39,835 nucleotides of DNA from Terriglobia bacterium (GTDB taxonomy: Bacteria; Acidobacteriota; Terriglobia; Bryobacterales; Bryobacteraceae). The stretch covers positions 1 through 39,835 of the forward strand of contig JAJPJN010000153.1 in the NCBI GenBank assembly GCA_021324185.1. Direction: 5' to 3'. The position numbers and the translations under genes are program-made. How positions within the stretch are numbered: the stretch's first letter is position 1; each line of letters starts with the position of its first letter. Below the pieces are notes generated by a model. It was not told the origin of the DNA. It saw nothing but the letters and a program-made list of their open reading frames with translations, and did not search any database. Positions 25,192-32,893 of this stretch are shown here, piece after piece.

Positions 25192-25727
25192 ATCGACGCC
25201 TGCGCGAAACAATTTTGGACGCCATCTGGCCGGACAACTTGCCGCCGGATCTTAGGGTTTTCGCTGCTCTGGACGGCGCCCAAGATCCGCGCATCTTCTA
25301 TGAAATGCAGAGCACGTTTTGTGAACACGATTGCCTGTACGCCGGTAGTCTTCCCATGGATTTGCAGCGCGCCGCTCCTTATCTGGTGCAACTCGAGCGA
25401 GAGGACCGGTTAACGCGCTTCCTACTCGAAAACGGCTGGGGCAGGAACTGGGGCATATTTTTGAGGACTGACATCCGGTTCAAAGATCTGCGAAACCATT
25501 TGCGCAGTTTCCTGCGTGTGAAAGATGAGAAGGGTTCCCGCCTGATTTTTCGATACTATGATCCTCGCGTGTTCAGGGCGTACCTGCCCACGTGCACGCC
25601 CTCGGAGCTGCAGAAAACCTTTGGGCCAATTCAATCGTTCGTGATGGAGGGAGACGACTTCGAGGACATCCTGGAAATGAAGTTCGATCAGCGAGAACTT
25701 CAAACCAACAGGCGGCGGGCTGAGTAA
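25188..25727 (+). CDS. DUF4123 protein, effector chaperone/adaptor for contractile secretion
   Basis: A 179-aa protein; GTG 25164 is an alternative start eight codons upstream. The DUF4123 pattern is clear in order: VFAALDGAQDPRIFYEM, CLYAGSLPMDL, APYLVQLERED, LLENGWGRNWGIFL, LRNHLRSFLRV, and RLIFRYYDPRVFRAYLPTC followed by FGPI. DUF4123 proteins (Tap-1/TEC) bind type VI effectors and load them onto the VgrG spike. The gene is coupled to the preceding one and is followed after three bases by the next. Its presence is the main evidence that the genes around it are a secretion cargo cassette. Confidence 0.88.
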   Translation: MNRRLRETILDAIWPDNLPPDLRVFAALDGAQDPRIFYEMQSTFCEHDCLYAGSLPMDLQRAAPYLVQLEREDRLTRFLLENGWGRNWGIFLRTDIRFKDLRNHLRSFLRVKDEKGSRLIFRYYDPRVFRAYLPTCTPSELQKTFGPIQSFVMEGDDFEDILEMKFDQRELQTNRRRAE

Positions 25728-25730
25728 TAC

Positions 25731-26474
25731 ATGCTGACGATTCGTGAATCACAAATGCAGATCCTGGCAGCGGAACCTGCCAGGCAGTTCGAAGGGCAAC
25801 TCGAACGGCATTTGGAGAAGTATTTCCCGCATGAATGCCGGAGCGGGAATACGCGCGAATTTGTCCGCCTAGGAATCGAGCGCGCATCCCTGCACGGCAT
25901 CGATACACAAAAGGATGTTGCACTTTATCTTAACCTGATGGCGATGCTGGGCTGTATGTTTGACGTCGATCCCCAGATCCCCTGGGCGGGCGAGCAGCTC
26001 GACAGTCCAGCCGCGGCTCCTGTTTCGGCCAGAGTTTCGGGTGTGTATGAGTGGGCGCTTGCTTATCTGGATAACATCGGTGGAAAGAAATGCGCTTACC
26101 TCCTGCGCGCAAAACTTCGGCTGCGAAAACAGAATCTGAATGTTTTGAACGAATGCCAGCCCAATATGTTGCCGGCGGAGTTACTCGCCTTTCTGGAACT
26201 AATTTACCCGCAAAAGGCACAATATCAGGGCGAGGCAGCAATGAAACAACTCGCCATGCGTGCGATCACTTCCTGCCAGAGCCGTGGAGCCGCGGTGAAC
26301 CGCTCTATCGCCATTCATGCGATTCACATGTTTTTTATCGGAATTGCCTACGATCAGGACCCGCTCTATCCGTGGGCGATGATTCTGGAGGATACAACCG
26401 AGCCATCCGTTGATGCGCGTTTCGAAAAGATGTTCGCGCAATCCTTGGATTTCATCGAAAGCACCCTTGTGTAG
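25731..26474 (+). CDS. Internally duplicated helical protein of DUF4123 cassette
   Basis: A 247-aa, mostly helical protein starting LTIRESQMQIL, with an acidic and aromatic-rich composition. It appears to contain the same unit twice: a first copy with LMAMLGCMFDVDPQIPWAGEQL (about residues 67-88), and a second with FFIGIAYDQDPLYPWAMIL (about residues 203-221), each preceded by a helix with a conserved I/A-rich face. Proteins beginning with a similar LTIR...Q motif and carrying a DxDPxxPWA segment accompany DUF4123 genes in proteobacterial type VI islands as far as I recall; their function is not established. No catalytic residues or membrane segments are seen. It starts three bases after DUF4123. 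Confidence 0.7.
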   Translation: MLTIRESQMQILAAEPARQFEGQLERHLEKYFPHECRSGNTREFVRLGIERASLHGIDTQKDVALYLNLMAMLGCMFDVDPQIPWAGEQLDSPAAAPVSARVSGVYEWALAYLDNIGGKKCAYLLRAKLRLRKQNLNVLNECQPNMLPAELLAFLELIYPQKAQYQGEAAMKQLAMRAITSCQSRGAAVNRSIAIHAIHMFFIGIAYDQDPLYPWAMILEDTTEPSVDARFEKMFAQSLDFIESTLV

Positions 26475-26491
26475 CGAATCCATACTTCAAC

Positions 26492-26806
26492 ATGAGCGCG
26501 AAAGATTCTAAAAAAGCAAAAGAGGCCAAAACCGGCGCGGAAGATGGCTTCGGAGCCGGCCCGGTGCCGAGCAGCGACCCGCCGGTATTGCCATGCGAGA
26601 AGAAACATTGGTTCGGCGTCCGTTTAGTGGACGACGCAGGGAAGCCGGTGGCGCTCGAAAAAGTGAAAATCAAACTCAGCGATGGCACGGTTCAGAACGT
26701 GAGACTCGATAAAGCGGGTAACTTCAAAACCAAGAAGATTCTACCCGCCGGTTCGTGCCAGGTCTGGTTTCCGGATCTTTTCGATGTCGAATGGAAGAGT
26801 AGTTAG
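26492..26806 (+). CDS. Small beta-domain protein (carboxypeptidase-regulatory-like)
   Basis: A 104-aa protein with a Lys/Ala-rich 30-residue tail, then a compact beta domain: CEKKHWFGVRLVDDAGKPVA, VKIKLSDGTVQNVRLDKAGN and AGSCQVWFPDLFDVEW. This matches the Ig/carboxypeptidase-regulatory type domains (VRLVDD.GKPV...LSDG) that decorate VgrG tips or stand alone in type VI cargo clusters; the resemblance is from memory of the family. No signal peptide. It lies 17 bases after the previous gene and 11 before the next. Confidence 0.65.
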   Translation: MSAKDSKKAKEAKTGAEDGFGAGPVPSSDPPVLPCEKKHWFGVRLVDDAGKPVALEKVKIKLSDGTVQNVRLDKAGNFKTKKILPAGSCQVWFPDLFDVEWKSS

Positions 26807-26817
26807 AGGAGAATCGA

Positions 26818-27579
26818 ATGCCTACGGTTGCCGATGGCGATTGCATTGTTAGTATCGCGGACCAACTAGGTTTTCGCGATTACCATTCTGTGTGGGATTA
26901 CGCGCCCAATGCCGCGCTGAAGCAGGCGACTAACAGGCCCAACCCAAATCAACTGGCCATCAACGATAACGTTCAGGTGCCGGCGGACAAAACCAAAAGC
27001 TTCATGAAAGCTGTGGACCAGACATGGATATTTGCCGTGAAGGCCCGCAAGCTGCCGAAGCTTCGAATTATTATTCTTGGCGGACGTGGTTCACCACTTG
27101 CGGGCAAAAAGTGGAAACTAACGGGCGCGGCAACTGCTTCGGGCACCACGAAAGATGATGGGCTGATCGACATTTCGGATCTCGATCCACAGGTCAAGGA
27201 TGGCACGTTGACAGTGGAATGGCACAAAAGCAAGAGATCCGCGACTAAGAAACCCAAACCCGCGAAAATCGACCGCCCGACTTATCCGCGCCCAATTGAC
27301 GCAACCGAGTTTGAGGACGATGCGCCGGTACTGCCGGACAAGGCCGACGACACCATTGTTTGGACACTCAAGATCGGCAGCTCGCAATCGTTCAACGTTC
27401 TGGCCGGTCTGCAGGGTCGGCTTCACAATCTTGGCTCCAGGTGCGATACCTCGAGTGACGCGACAGCTACAGCGAAATGCGTGAAGGCTTACCAGCGCAG
27501 CAAGTTAGACGATACTAACCCAAACGGCACGTGGAGCGATATACAGGGCGACTTGCGCAACCGGCATGACAACCCTTAA
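26818..27579 (+). CDS. LysM-like plus peptidoglycan-binding-like protein
   Basis: A 253-aa soluble protein from ATG 26818 with a good ribosome-binding site (AGAGGAG seven bases upstream). Residues 1-58 form a LysM-like module (VADGDCIVSIADQLGFRDYH, then NPNQLAINDNVQVPADK). A middle beta domain carries PLAGKKWKLTGAATASGTTK and DDGLIDISDL. After a Lys/Pro linker, the C-terminus (about 190-253) looks like a divergent PG_binding_1 helix bundle (FNVLAGLQGRLHNLGSRCD, AKCVKAYQRS). This three-part order is found in secretion-linked accessory proteins and suggests cell-wall contact. No export signal, consistent with delivery by a contractile machine. The gene ends six bases before the protease gene. 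Confidence 0.7.
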   Translation: MPTVADGDCIVSIADQLGFRDYHSVWDYAPNAALKQATNRPNPNQLAINDNVQVPADKTKSFMKAVDQTWIFAVKARKLPKLRIIILGGRGSPLAGKKWKLTGAATASGTTKDDGLIDISDLDPQVKDGTLTVEWHKSKRSATKKPKPAKIDRPTYPRPIDATEFEDDAPVLPDKADDTIVWTLKIGSSQSFNVLAGLQGRLHNLGSRCDTSSDATATAKCVKAYQRSKLDDTNPNGTWSDIQGDLRNRHDNP

Positions 27580-27585
27580 AAAATA

Positions 27586-29664
27586 ATGGACCGCACCGTC
27601 TACGTAGCACGCACTGCGTACGATCTCACTCACGTAAACCGCCTGGCAATTCCTCAATTGGGGGTGATCAGCTTATATCTGGAAATCGGCGGAAAACGAA
27701 GCAAGCCGTACCTCATAGACACTGCTCCGCCGCAACCGGCGCTCCCCAACAGCAGCGATGATTTTCATTTTGTTCCCGAACTGGAAACTCCCAAAATCAA
27801 ATATGAGATCGACGACCCCGGCGCGTTGATTACTGAAGCCAAGCTACAGTTATTTCACCGCGGCAAAAGCGAATTCATTTGGGAAAAAGTACTTACAGAA
27901 GATGAGTATACTCATGGAGAGCACGAATTAGACTGGAACGGAAAGATCACCCGCGATACCGATTTTCCGGAAGAGCTCATCACGGTAGAGCATTCTCCCT
28001 ATAAGCTCAAGCTGACCATCAAAGGCGATGGGTATAACTATTCGCCCGCTGCCTGGACTTATCTGCATGTGCTTGTGCATTCTCTGGAATTGGAGCTTGG
28101 ACCCAAAAGCTGCTTATCTGCGGCGCGAGACAAACAAATCTGGGATCAACTGAAGGGTACAGGTACAGAAAAGGCTGCCATTCCGAGTGGAACAGTTAAG
28201 AAAGTTGTTTTGCTGAGCAATATCTTCAGCACGGGCGCCGATAAGGCCGATAATACGCTATACAACGAATATCAGGCGCTCTGGGACAACGGCCCTAATA
28301 TACCGATTTTTGCCAACATTTACGTCAAGGCCTCGGATGATACTAAGAAGGACAACCCTAAGGCGATCGGAAAAGTGCGCCTGCTATGGGATTGGGAAGG
28401 AATCGACGAAGACGTTTCTATTCATTTCAACAAAGCTCGCGAATACATTGCCGACTCGATCAATTATAAGAAAGATAAGACGAAACCGAAGAGCGACAAC
28501 TGCCATCTGGATCGCGGCGGGAAAAGGGGAGATGATAGCAATTCTGTGTTTCCGGCGCAAGCAGGCTATGGTTCGGCACCTTCTCTAACCCCCGACTCAT
28601 TTCCATTCAAAGTAGAACGTTGCAGCCAGCGAACCTGGGCTTCGTATAGTGAAACATGGCGCGACGGGGTGTTGAAGGGAAAGACCGGCGTGATTTTTAA
28701 ACCCAGCCGCATGGCCGGCGATCGCTATAAGATCGCGGCTTACTTTCCACACTTACGCAAGCCCGACGGCACCGATGATCTGGACACCAAGGAAGACAAA
28801 ATCGTACATGCAATCCAGGTCTCGGCAGAATCATTTCAGGTCTGGCGCGAATTGCACTTGGTTACTTATTGCAAAAAGAAGTCCACTATTCCTTCGCTTA
28901 ATTTCGTGACAGTAGGTAATTACTATTCGAAGGCATACATTTCTGTGGAGGACAAGACAGGCGGACCCGTAAGCCCCATGGCCGCCTATGACACCAATTT
29001 GCGCGCTGCACTAGCCGGTTCTGTCGATAAAACTGCTGCGCTGGCAGCCGGCGATCAGGGCGCGATTACAGAGGCTGGCGCAAAATTCCGTAGCTATGCC
29101 GATTTCAAAACCGAATATCAGACACGCACGGGGCTTTCGGATGATGATTTGAGGGATTGGCTTAACGCCAACAACGTAGCGAATGTTGCGGCTTATAGAG
29201 GTTATCTGGAGGCCATTGCCGATGATGCAGTAGTAAAAGCCTGCAGTAACTATTTCTCCGCTAACTCCGGTATAAACATTTTTCAGTTCAACTTGTATTG
29301 GGAAGCCGGCGGCGGCCTTGAAAGCGGCACAAACGGCTTCGCGTCAACAGATTTTGCCAATACGACCAGGAATAAGGCCGGCTTTATTCAATGCCGGGTG
29401 AACTATGGGGCCGGCTCTCAAAACAACATGCAGCAAACGATGTCGCACGAAATGGGGCATATTTGCTTTTTACCGCATGCGCCCGGCGCTCCTGCCGGAG
29501 GTATTGTGGCGGAATTGCATGACCAGGTGTCGCACTGGGATAGCTGCATCATGTCTTATAACTATGTGCGCGAGCGCCAGTTCTGCGGGCTCTGCCTGCT
29601 ACGTATGCGGGGTTGGGATCAGAACGGCCTCAATTCCGACAGCTCAAAAAACAAAAAGACATGA
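27586..29664 (+). CDS. Putative zinc metalloprotease effector with metzincin-type site
   Basis: A 692-aa protein without a signal peptide or membrane segments. Near its C-terminus it carries H621-E-M-G-H625-I-C-F-L-P-H631, which has the HExxHxxxxxH zinc-ligand spacing of metzincins, and a Met-turn-like C-I-M656-S-Y 25 residues later. The glycine that normally follows the second His at +3 is Phe here, so it is a divergent member. The front (about 1-200) is beta-rich (ISLYLEIGGK, HGEHELDWNGKI, EHSPYKLKLTIKGD) and reads as a delivery or recognition domain. A CGLC pair follows the active site. It belongs to the DUF4123 cassette. Base composition looks more A/T-rich than the flanks. Peptidase activity and secretion are inferred. 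Confidence 0.72.
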   Translation: MDRTVYVARTAYDLTHVNRLAIPQLGVISLYLEIGGKRSKPYLIDTAPPQPALPNSSDDFHFVPELETPKIKYEIDDPGALITEAKLQLFHRGKSEFIWEKVLTEDEYTHGEHELDWNGKITRDTDFPEELITVEHSPYKLKLTIKGDGYNYSPAAWTYLHVLVHSLELELGPKSCLSAARDKQIWDQLKGTGTEKAAIPSGTVKKVVLLSNIFSTGADKADNTLYNEYQALWDNGPNIPIFANIYVKASDDTKKDNPKAIGKVRLLWDWEGIDEDVSIHFNKAREYIADSINYKKDKTKPKSDNCHLDRGGKRGDDSNSVFPAQAGYGSAPSLTPDSFPFKVERCSQRTWASYSETWRDGVLKGKTGVIFKPSRMAGDRYKIAAYFPHLRKPDGTDDLDTKEDKIVHAIQVSAESFQVWRELHLVTYCKKKSTIPSLNFVTVGNYYSKAYISVEDKTGGPVSPMAAYDTNLRAALAGSVDKTAALAAGDQGAITEAGAKFRSYADFKTEYQTRTGLSDDDLRDWLNANNVANVAAYRGYLEAIADDAVVKACSNYFSANSGINIFQFNLYWEAGGGLESGTNGFASTDFANTTRNKAGFIQCRVNYGAGSQNNMQQTMSHEMGHICFLPHAPGAPAGGIVAELHDQVSHWDSCIMSYNYVRERQFCGLCLLRMRGWDQNGLNSDSSKNKKT

Positions 29665-31202
29665 TGCGGATCGGCCGCCGCACAGCTCTTTTCTGCTTTG
29701 CAGGCGGACTGCTATCGCCGGCGGCTTGGAATGTGGCTTATGGCCGGGCTCGCGACCGGCGGGGCGAAGGGAACAACGTGAAGCTCGAACTACATCTGCC
29801 GAGAACGAAATTTCTAGCAGGAGAAAAGATCAGTGTGGATGTCCGGCTGACGAACACCAGCTCTGCGCCTGTGCAGGTGGCCAATCTGGATAGCCGAACG
29901 AATCCACAGCCAACTTATACGTTGAAATCATCCGCGCATTCGGAAGCGATCTCGTTTTCCGCTCATCCGGCCTCTGAAACGAATGCGAACGTGGAACTTC
30001 GCAGTTTGGCGCCCGGCGACTACCTGGAAACTGGTTTTTATCTCAATAACCGAACGCCTGTTACAAGTCCCGGCAAGTATGTTTTGTCGGCACGCATCGA
30101 AGGTGTAGGTTGGGAAGCGGCCGCCGAGCCTGTATCCTTCACAGTGGAGAAAGCTTTCTACCAGAGCGCTGGCATGGGATTGGATCTGGCCTGCTCTACC
30201 ACGCGCAAGCTGCGAGTCCCATGGCTGAGCCGCGGGGCAGATGGGCAGACCCTCGGTGAGACGTTCTTCTACGAAAAGCGGCCTGATCTGGGCGAGATCA
30301 ACGTAACCGGCTCGCGCATTATTCGCACCGTCGCGGCTCAGGCCACGGACCCGTTTTGTCCCTGGACTAATTTCGACCGCGCGAGCATCCTGCCGTCCTG
30401 GGACGGCTGGCGCGAAGCATCGCGTATCTTTGCCGTTGAAAGCAGTCGTGCCGAGCCGCAATCATTCGATGCCGGCTCGGAAACGATCCGATTGATCCGC
30501 CCGGCGCTGATGTTGCAAAATGGCGAACTGGACGTGTTCTTGCTTTCGGAAGAAGCGGGCGCTGTTCGCGCGGCTCGCTTCGTCTCTCACCGGAAAGGCG
30601 TCGCGAAAGCCCCCGAACTAGCGTGGTCCGTCGCAATCCCCGGTGTTGTGAGCGCGCGCGCCATTATCGCCCCGGCTTCAGCGGGCGGGGCACGCAAACT
30701 ATGTGCCATCGCAAATGAGCACGGTAGCGTCGCCATCCACTTGCTGGACATTCAGGACAACAGCGCACAGCTTGCCGCGCCTATCCAAATCGACAACGCT
30801 ATTGCCGTTGCCGCCTACGAGCCCGGGTTGACAGTCGCAGCCAATGGCGCGGTGCGTTTTTCAGTGATTGTCAGGACGAAAGATCCGGATGGAAGAATCG
30901 ATATTGTGGATGGAATAGTTCCTGCCAGCGGCCAACCCAACGTACAACGTTCCACGATCGCGCAACGCGAACAAGGTGTCACTGCGGCCACGATTGCCTA
31001 TACGGCAACGGAAACCTCTTCCCCCGTGCGTGTTTGGGCGATTCGCTTACATGATGGAACGGTGCATTTCGCTAGCCCCAATGCACATCCGGTCGAATCG
31101 GGCTCCAACCTGCCCATAAGTCTGCTGCGAATGTCGGGAGCGACTTACTTCCTTACGCTAAATCCCGAAACGGGTCCAGCCTTCCTGCCGGTCGCCCATT
31201 AG
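29661..31202 (+). CDS. Tat-type exported protein coupled to protease gene; candidate immunity protein
   Basis: A 513-aa protein from ATG 29661 (or the adjacent ATG 29664), overlapping the TGA of the protease gene, so translation is coupled. A twin-arginine-like signal lies at the start (GRRTALFCFAGGLL, then an A-x-A-like region near residue 25). After it comes an immunoglobulin-like beta domain (VKLELHLPRTKFLAGEKISV, VRLTNTSSAPVQV, through about residue 160), and then a long beta-rich part with repeating strands (RIFAVESSRAE, ARKLCAIANEHGSVAIHLLD, SPVRVWAIRLHDGTVHF) that resembles a beta-propeller. I recognise no enzyme family. Location in the periplasm downstream of a presumed periplasm-acting toxin suggests immunity, but a second effector or unrelated protein is possible. 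Confidence 0.62.
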   Translation: MMRIGRRTALFCFAGGLLSPAAWNVAYGRARDRRGEGNNVKLELHLPRTKFLAGEKISVDVRLTNTSSAPVQVANLDSRTNPQPTYTLKSSAHSEAISFSAHPASETNANVELRSLAPGDYLETGFYLNNRTPVTSPGKYVLSARIEGVGWEAAAEPVSFTVEKAFYQSAGMGLDLACSTTRKLRVPWLSRGADGQTLGETFFYEKRPDLGEINVTGSRIIRTVAAQATDPFCPWTNFDRASILPSWDGWREASRIFAVESSRAEPQSFDAGSETIRLIRPALMLQNGELDVFLLSEEAGAVRAARFVSHRKGVAKAPELAWSVAIPGVVSARAIIAPASAGGARKLCAIANEHGSVAIHLLDIQDNSAQLAAPIQIDNAIAVAAYEPGLTVAANGAVRFSVIVRTKDPDGRIDIVDGIVPASGQPNVQRSTIAQREQGVTAATIAYTATETSSPVRVWAIRLHDGTVHFASPNAHPVESGSNLPISLLRMSGATYFLTLNPETGPAFLPVAH

Positions 31203-31212
31203 CCAGCAGTTT

Positions 31213-31246
31213 GCCGTGCTACGGCACCAACTAATGAACGGTGCCG
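31213..31246. terminator. Possible bidirectional stem-loop between convergent genes
   Basis: CGGCACC (31222-31228) and GGTGCCG (31240-31246) form a 7-bp stem around an 11-base loop; an alternative shorter hairpin, GCCGT-GCT-ACGGC, spans 31213-31225. It sits at the meeting point of the cassette's last gene and lepB and includes the last lepB codons. No T-run follows, so intrinsic termination is uncertain. Confidence 0.35.
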
Positions 31247-31824
31247 AGCCGGCTTGGTGGCCAGAACACGAAGACCGCTTTGCCATAGATGTAGCTGCGC
31301 GGGACAAATCCCCAGGCCCGGCTGTCATTGGAAGAATTGCGATGGTCGCCCAGCACGAAATATTCGTCGGGAGGAACAACGCGCGGCGGATAGCTGCGAT
31401 CGTCGCGGTACTCCGGTGGCACATAATTTTCCACGAGCTTCTTCCCATTGACAATCACGTAGCCGTCTTGGACCGCAACCGTATCGCCCGGCAGACCGAT
31501 GACGCGCTTGATGTATGACTCGCGAATGTCTTCCGGCGCCCAAAACACAACCGTATCACCGCGTTCAATTTTCCCGAGGCCGAATTTGTAGCTGAACTGA
31601 TTGATGAACAGCCGCTCGTGATCGTAGAGCGTCGGCATCATGCTTGTGCCTTCTACTTTTACCGGCCGGTAGAGAAATAGAATCACCAGCACGGCAACTA
31701 AAACCGACAACATCAAATCGCGGAACCAGGCAAGCGTCGTTAAAAAGACAGACCTCGGCTGTTCCGTTTTCACCGCTGCAGGACTAGGCGCCTGCAGGGC
31801 AGCTTCCGGCACCGGTTCGTTCAT
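31231..31824 (-). CDS. lepB: Signal peptidase I
   Basis: A 197-aa type I signal peptidase that cleaves signal peptides of exported proteins on the outer face of the inner membrane. One N-terminal transmembrane segment (about residues 37-52, LMLSVLVAVLVILFLY) is followed by the catalytic serine S61 in VEGTSMMPTL and the catalytic lysine K106 in SYIKRVIGLPGD. The later box is YFVLGDHRNSSNDSRAWGFVP. ATG 31824 has GGAG only one base upstream; no clearer start exists. It is transcribed toward the effector cassette and converges with it. Confidence 0.96.
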   Translation of the reverse strand: MNEPVPEAALQAPSPAAVKTEQPRSVFLTTLAWFRDLMLSVLVAVLVILFLYRPVKVEGTSMMPTLYDHERLFINQFSYKFGLGKIERGDTVVFWAPEDIRESYIKRVIGLPGDTVAVQDGYVIVNGKKLVENYVPPEYRDDRSYPPRVVPPDEYFVLGDHRNSSNDSRAWGFVPRSYIYGKAVFVFWPPSRLGTVH

Positions 31825-31887
31825 ACTCCGAAGCTATGTACAGCTATATCTATAGATTACAAACCGCGGAACGGGACGGGCAGAGTA

Positions 31888-31905
31888 CGCAAACATCTGT
31901 TTGCG
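31888..31905. repeat. Perfect 8-bp inverted repeat upstream of lepB
   Basis: CGCAAACA-TC-TGTTTGCG is a perfect palindrome with a two-base centre, located 64 bases before the lepB ATG in the gap behind the DUF2934 gene. A shorter palindrome ATCTATAGAT lies at 31848-31857. Either could be an operator for lepB; as a terminator the first lacks a T-run. Confidence 0.5.
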
Positions 31906-31988
31906 CCCGAACTACGGAATGCCAGCGAAGAACGCTTCTCAGAGTTGGACGATGTAGTCGAAAATTCGGTTGCCCGATTGGCGGCGGT

Positions 31989-32426
31989 CTACAGTTTCGC
32001 TTTCAATTCGCGTTCTGCTCGCAGCCAATCCTGTTCCGGTGAACCCGGTGCGTACCCACGCGCCGCCCAATAGGAATACGCCAGGCGTGCAATCTGTTCG
32101 TGGGTAACAGCGGGCTTGTTTTTCTCACTCAATCCAGTCTGCGCTACGGGTGCGGATTCAGTTTCGTACGACGCGTTGCTTGTGGAAGCGGCTGCCGCAG
32201 CAGCTACCGCTTTTTCAGGAACAGGCGCGGCCTGCTCGACAGCGAGCGCTTTAGTGGCTGGCTTGTGATGCTTCATAGAATTAGTTTCCGGTGATTCAGT
32301 GCTCTTCGACTTGGAAGACCTCGTGGTGCGCGGCTTGGAACCTTCGCTTTGCGTAGATGCTTCAGGTAAAGCGGCAGTTTCTTCCGCCGTCTTGTGTGTC
32401 TTTTTCGAAGTTTTACTAAACTGCAT
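31989..32426 (-). CDS. DUF2934 domain protein
   Basis: A 145-aa protein whose last 40 residues (THEQIARLAYSYWAARGYAP, then GSPEQDWLRAERELKAKL) are a complete DUF2934 module, a short helical domain frequent in Acidobacteria and rhizobia and of unknown function. The first two-thirds is low-complexity, rich in Lys, Ser, Thr and Ala, resembling a basic nucleic-acid-binding tail, though that is speculation. ATG 32426 is preferred; ATG 32480 would add 18 hydrophobic residues. It lies divergent from the Cys/His small protein gene and is the only gene between it and lepB. Confidence 0.78.
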   Translation of the reverse strand: MQFSKTSKKTHKTAEETAALPEASTQSEGSKPRTTRSSKSKSTESPETNSMKHHKPATKALAVEQAAPVPEKAVAAAAAASTSNASYETESAPVAQTGLSEKNKPAVTHEQIARLAYSYWAARGYAPGSPEQDWLRAERELKAKL

Positions 32427-32520
32427 GCCAAATATTAAACCACACCAAAACATGTTTTGCAGTAACTGTTTTAACGACATTCTGCCGGACTGAAAGCGTA
32501 ATCACCACCATCCCAATAGC

Positions 32521-32526
32521 TATAAT
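32521..32526 (+). promoter_or_regulatory. -10 element before the Cys/His small protein gene
   Basis: A perfect TATAAT lies ten bases before the GTG at 32536, so any transcript would be leaderless. I find no good -35 about 17 bases upstream. The surrounding ATAGCTAT is self-complementary and could also serve the divergent DUF2934 gene. Confidence 0.35.
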
Positions 32527-32535
32527 TCAAATTGA

Positions 32536-32841
32536 GTGCCTTTCCGACGCCGCCGAGCCTTGTTTGCTACCCGCTCCCTGGCAATTTTTGCGCTCATCAT
32601 GCTGCTGCTGGTCACGTTTACCGGCCAGATACACAAGCATAGTGCGAACCAGCAAGATACTTGCCTGATTTGTCACGTTACCGATCGCGCCAGCGTTGTC
32701 CACATCGATACGAATGTCGGCAAACCTGTTGCGACTACGCGAACCCCGTGCTGCCGCGTCGAACACACCACGCACGTGCCCGAATTTCAGCCCTGTTCGC
32801 GCACGCCGCGCGCGCCTCCATCTCCTCTCTTTTTCGTTTGA
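32536..32841 (+). CDS. Small Cys/His-rich membrane protein (DUF2946-like)
   Basis: A 101-aa protein starting at GTG 32536. A basic N-terminus (RRRR) leads into one hydrophobic segment (LAIFALIMLLLVTFTG), then HKHSANQQDTCLICHV, with paired Cys and several His, and later TPCCRVEHTTH. Such short proteins with a membrane anchor and a Cys/His tail occur before TonB-receptor genes and are thought to be linked to metal ions, often copper; the metal is inference. It ends 62 bases before the receptor start and is probably cotranscribed. Confidence 0.65.
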   Translation: MPFRRRRALFATRSLAIFALIMLLLVTFTGQIHKHSANQQDTCLICHVTDRASVVHIDTNVGKPVATTRTPCCRVEHTTHVPEFQPCSRTPRAPPSPLFFV

Positions 32842-32893
32842 GCTTGAGCCCGCCTTACCAGCGGACTGATCGTCTTGTCCAGAAGAATTTGAA

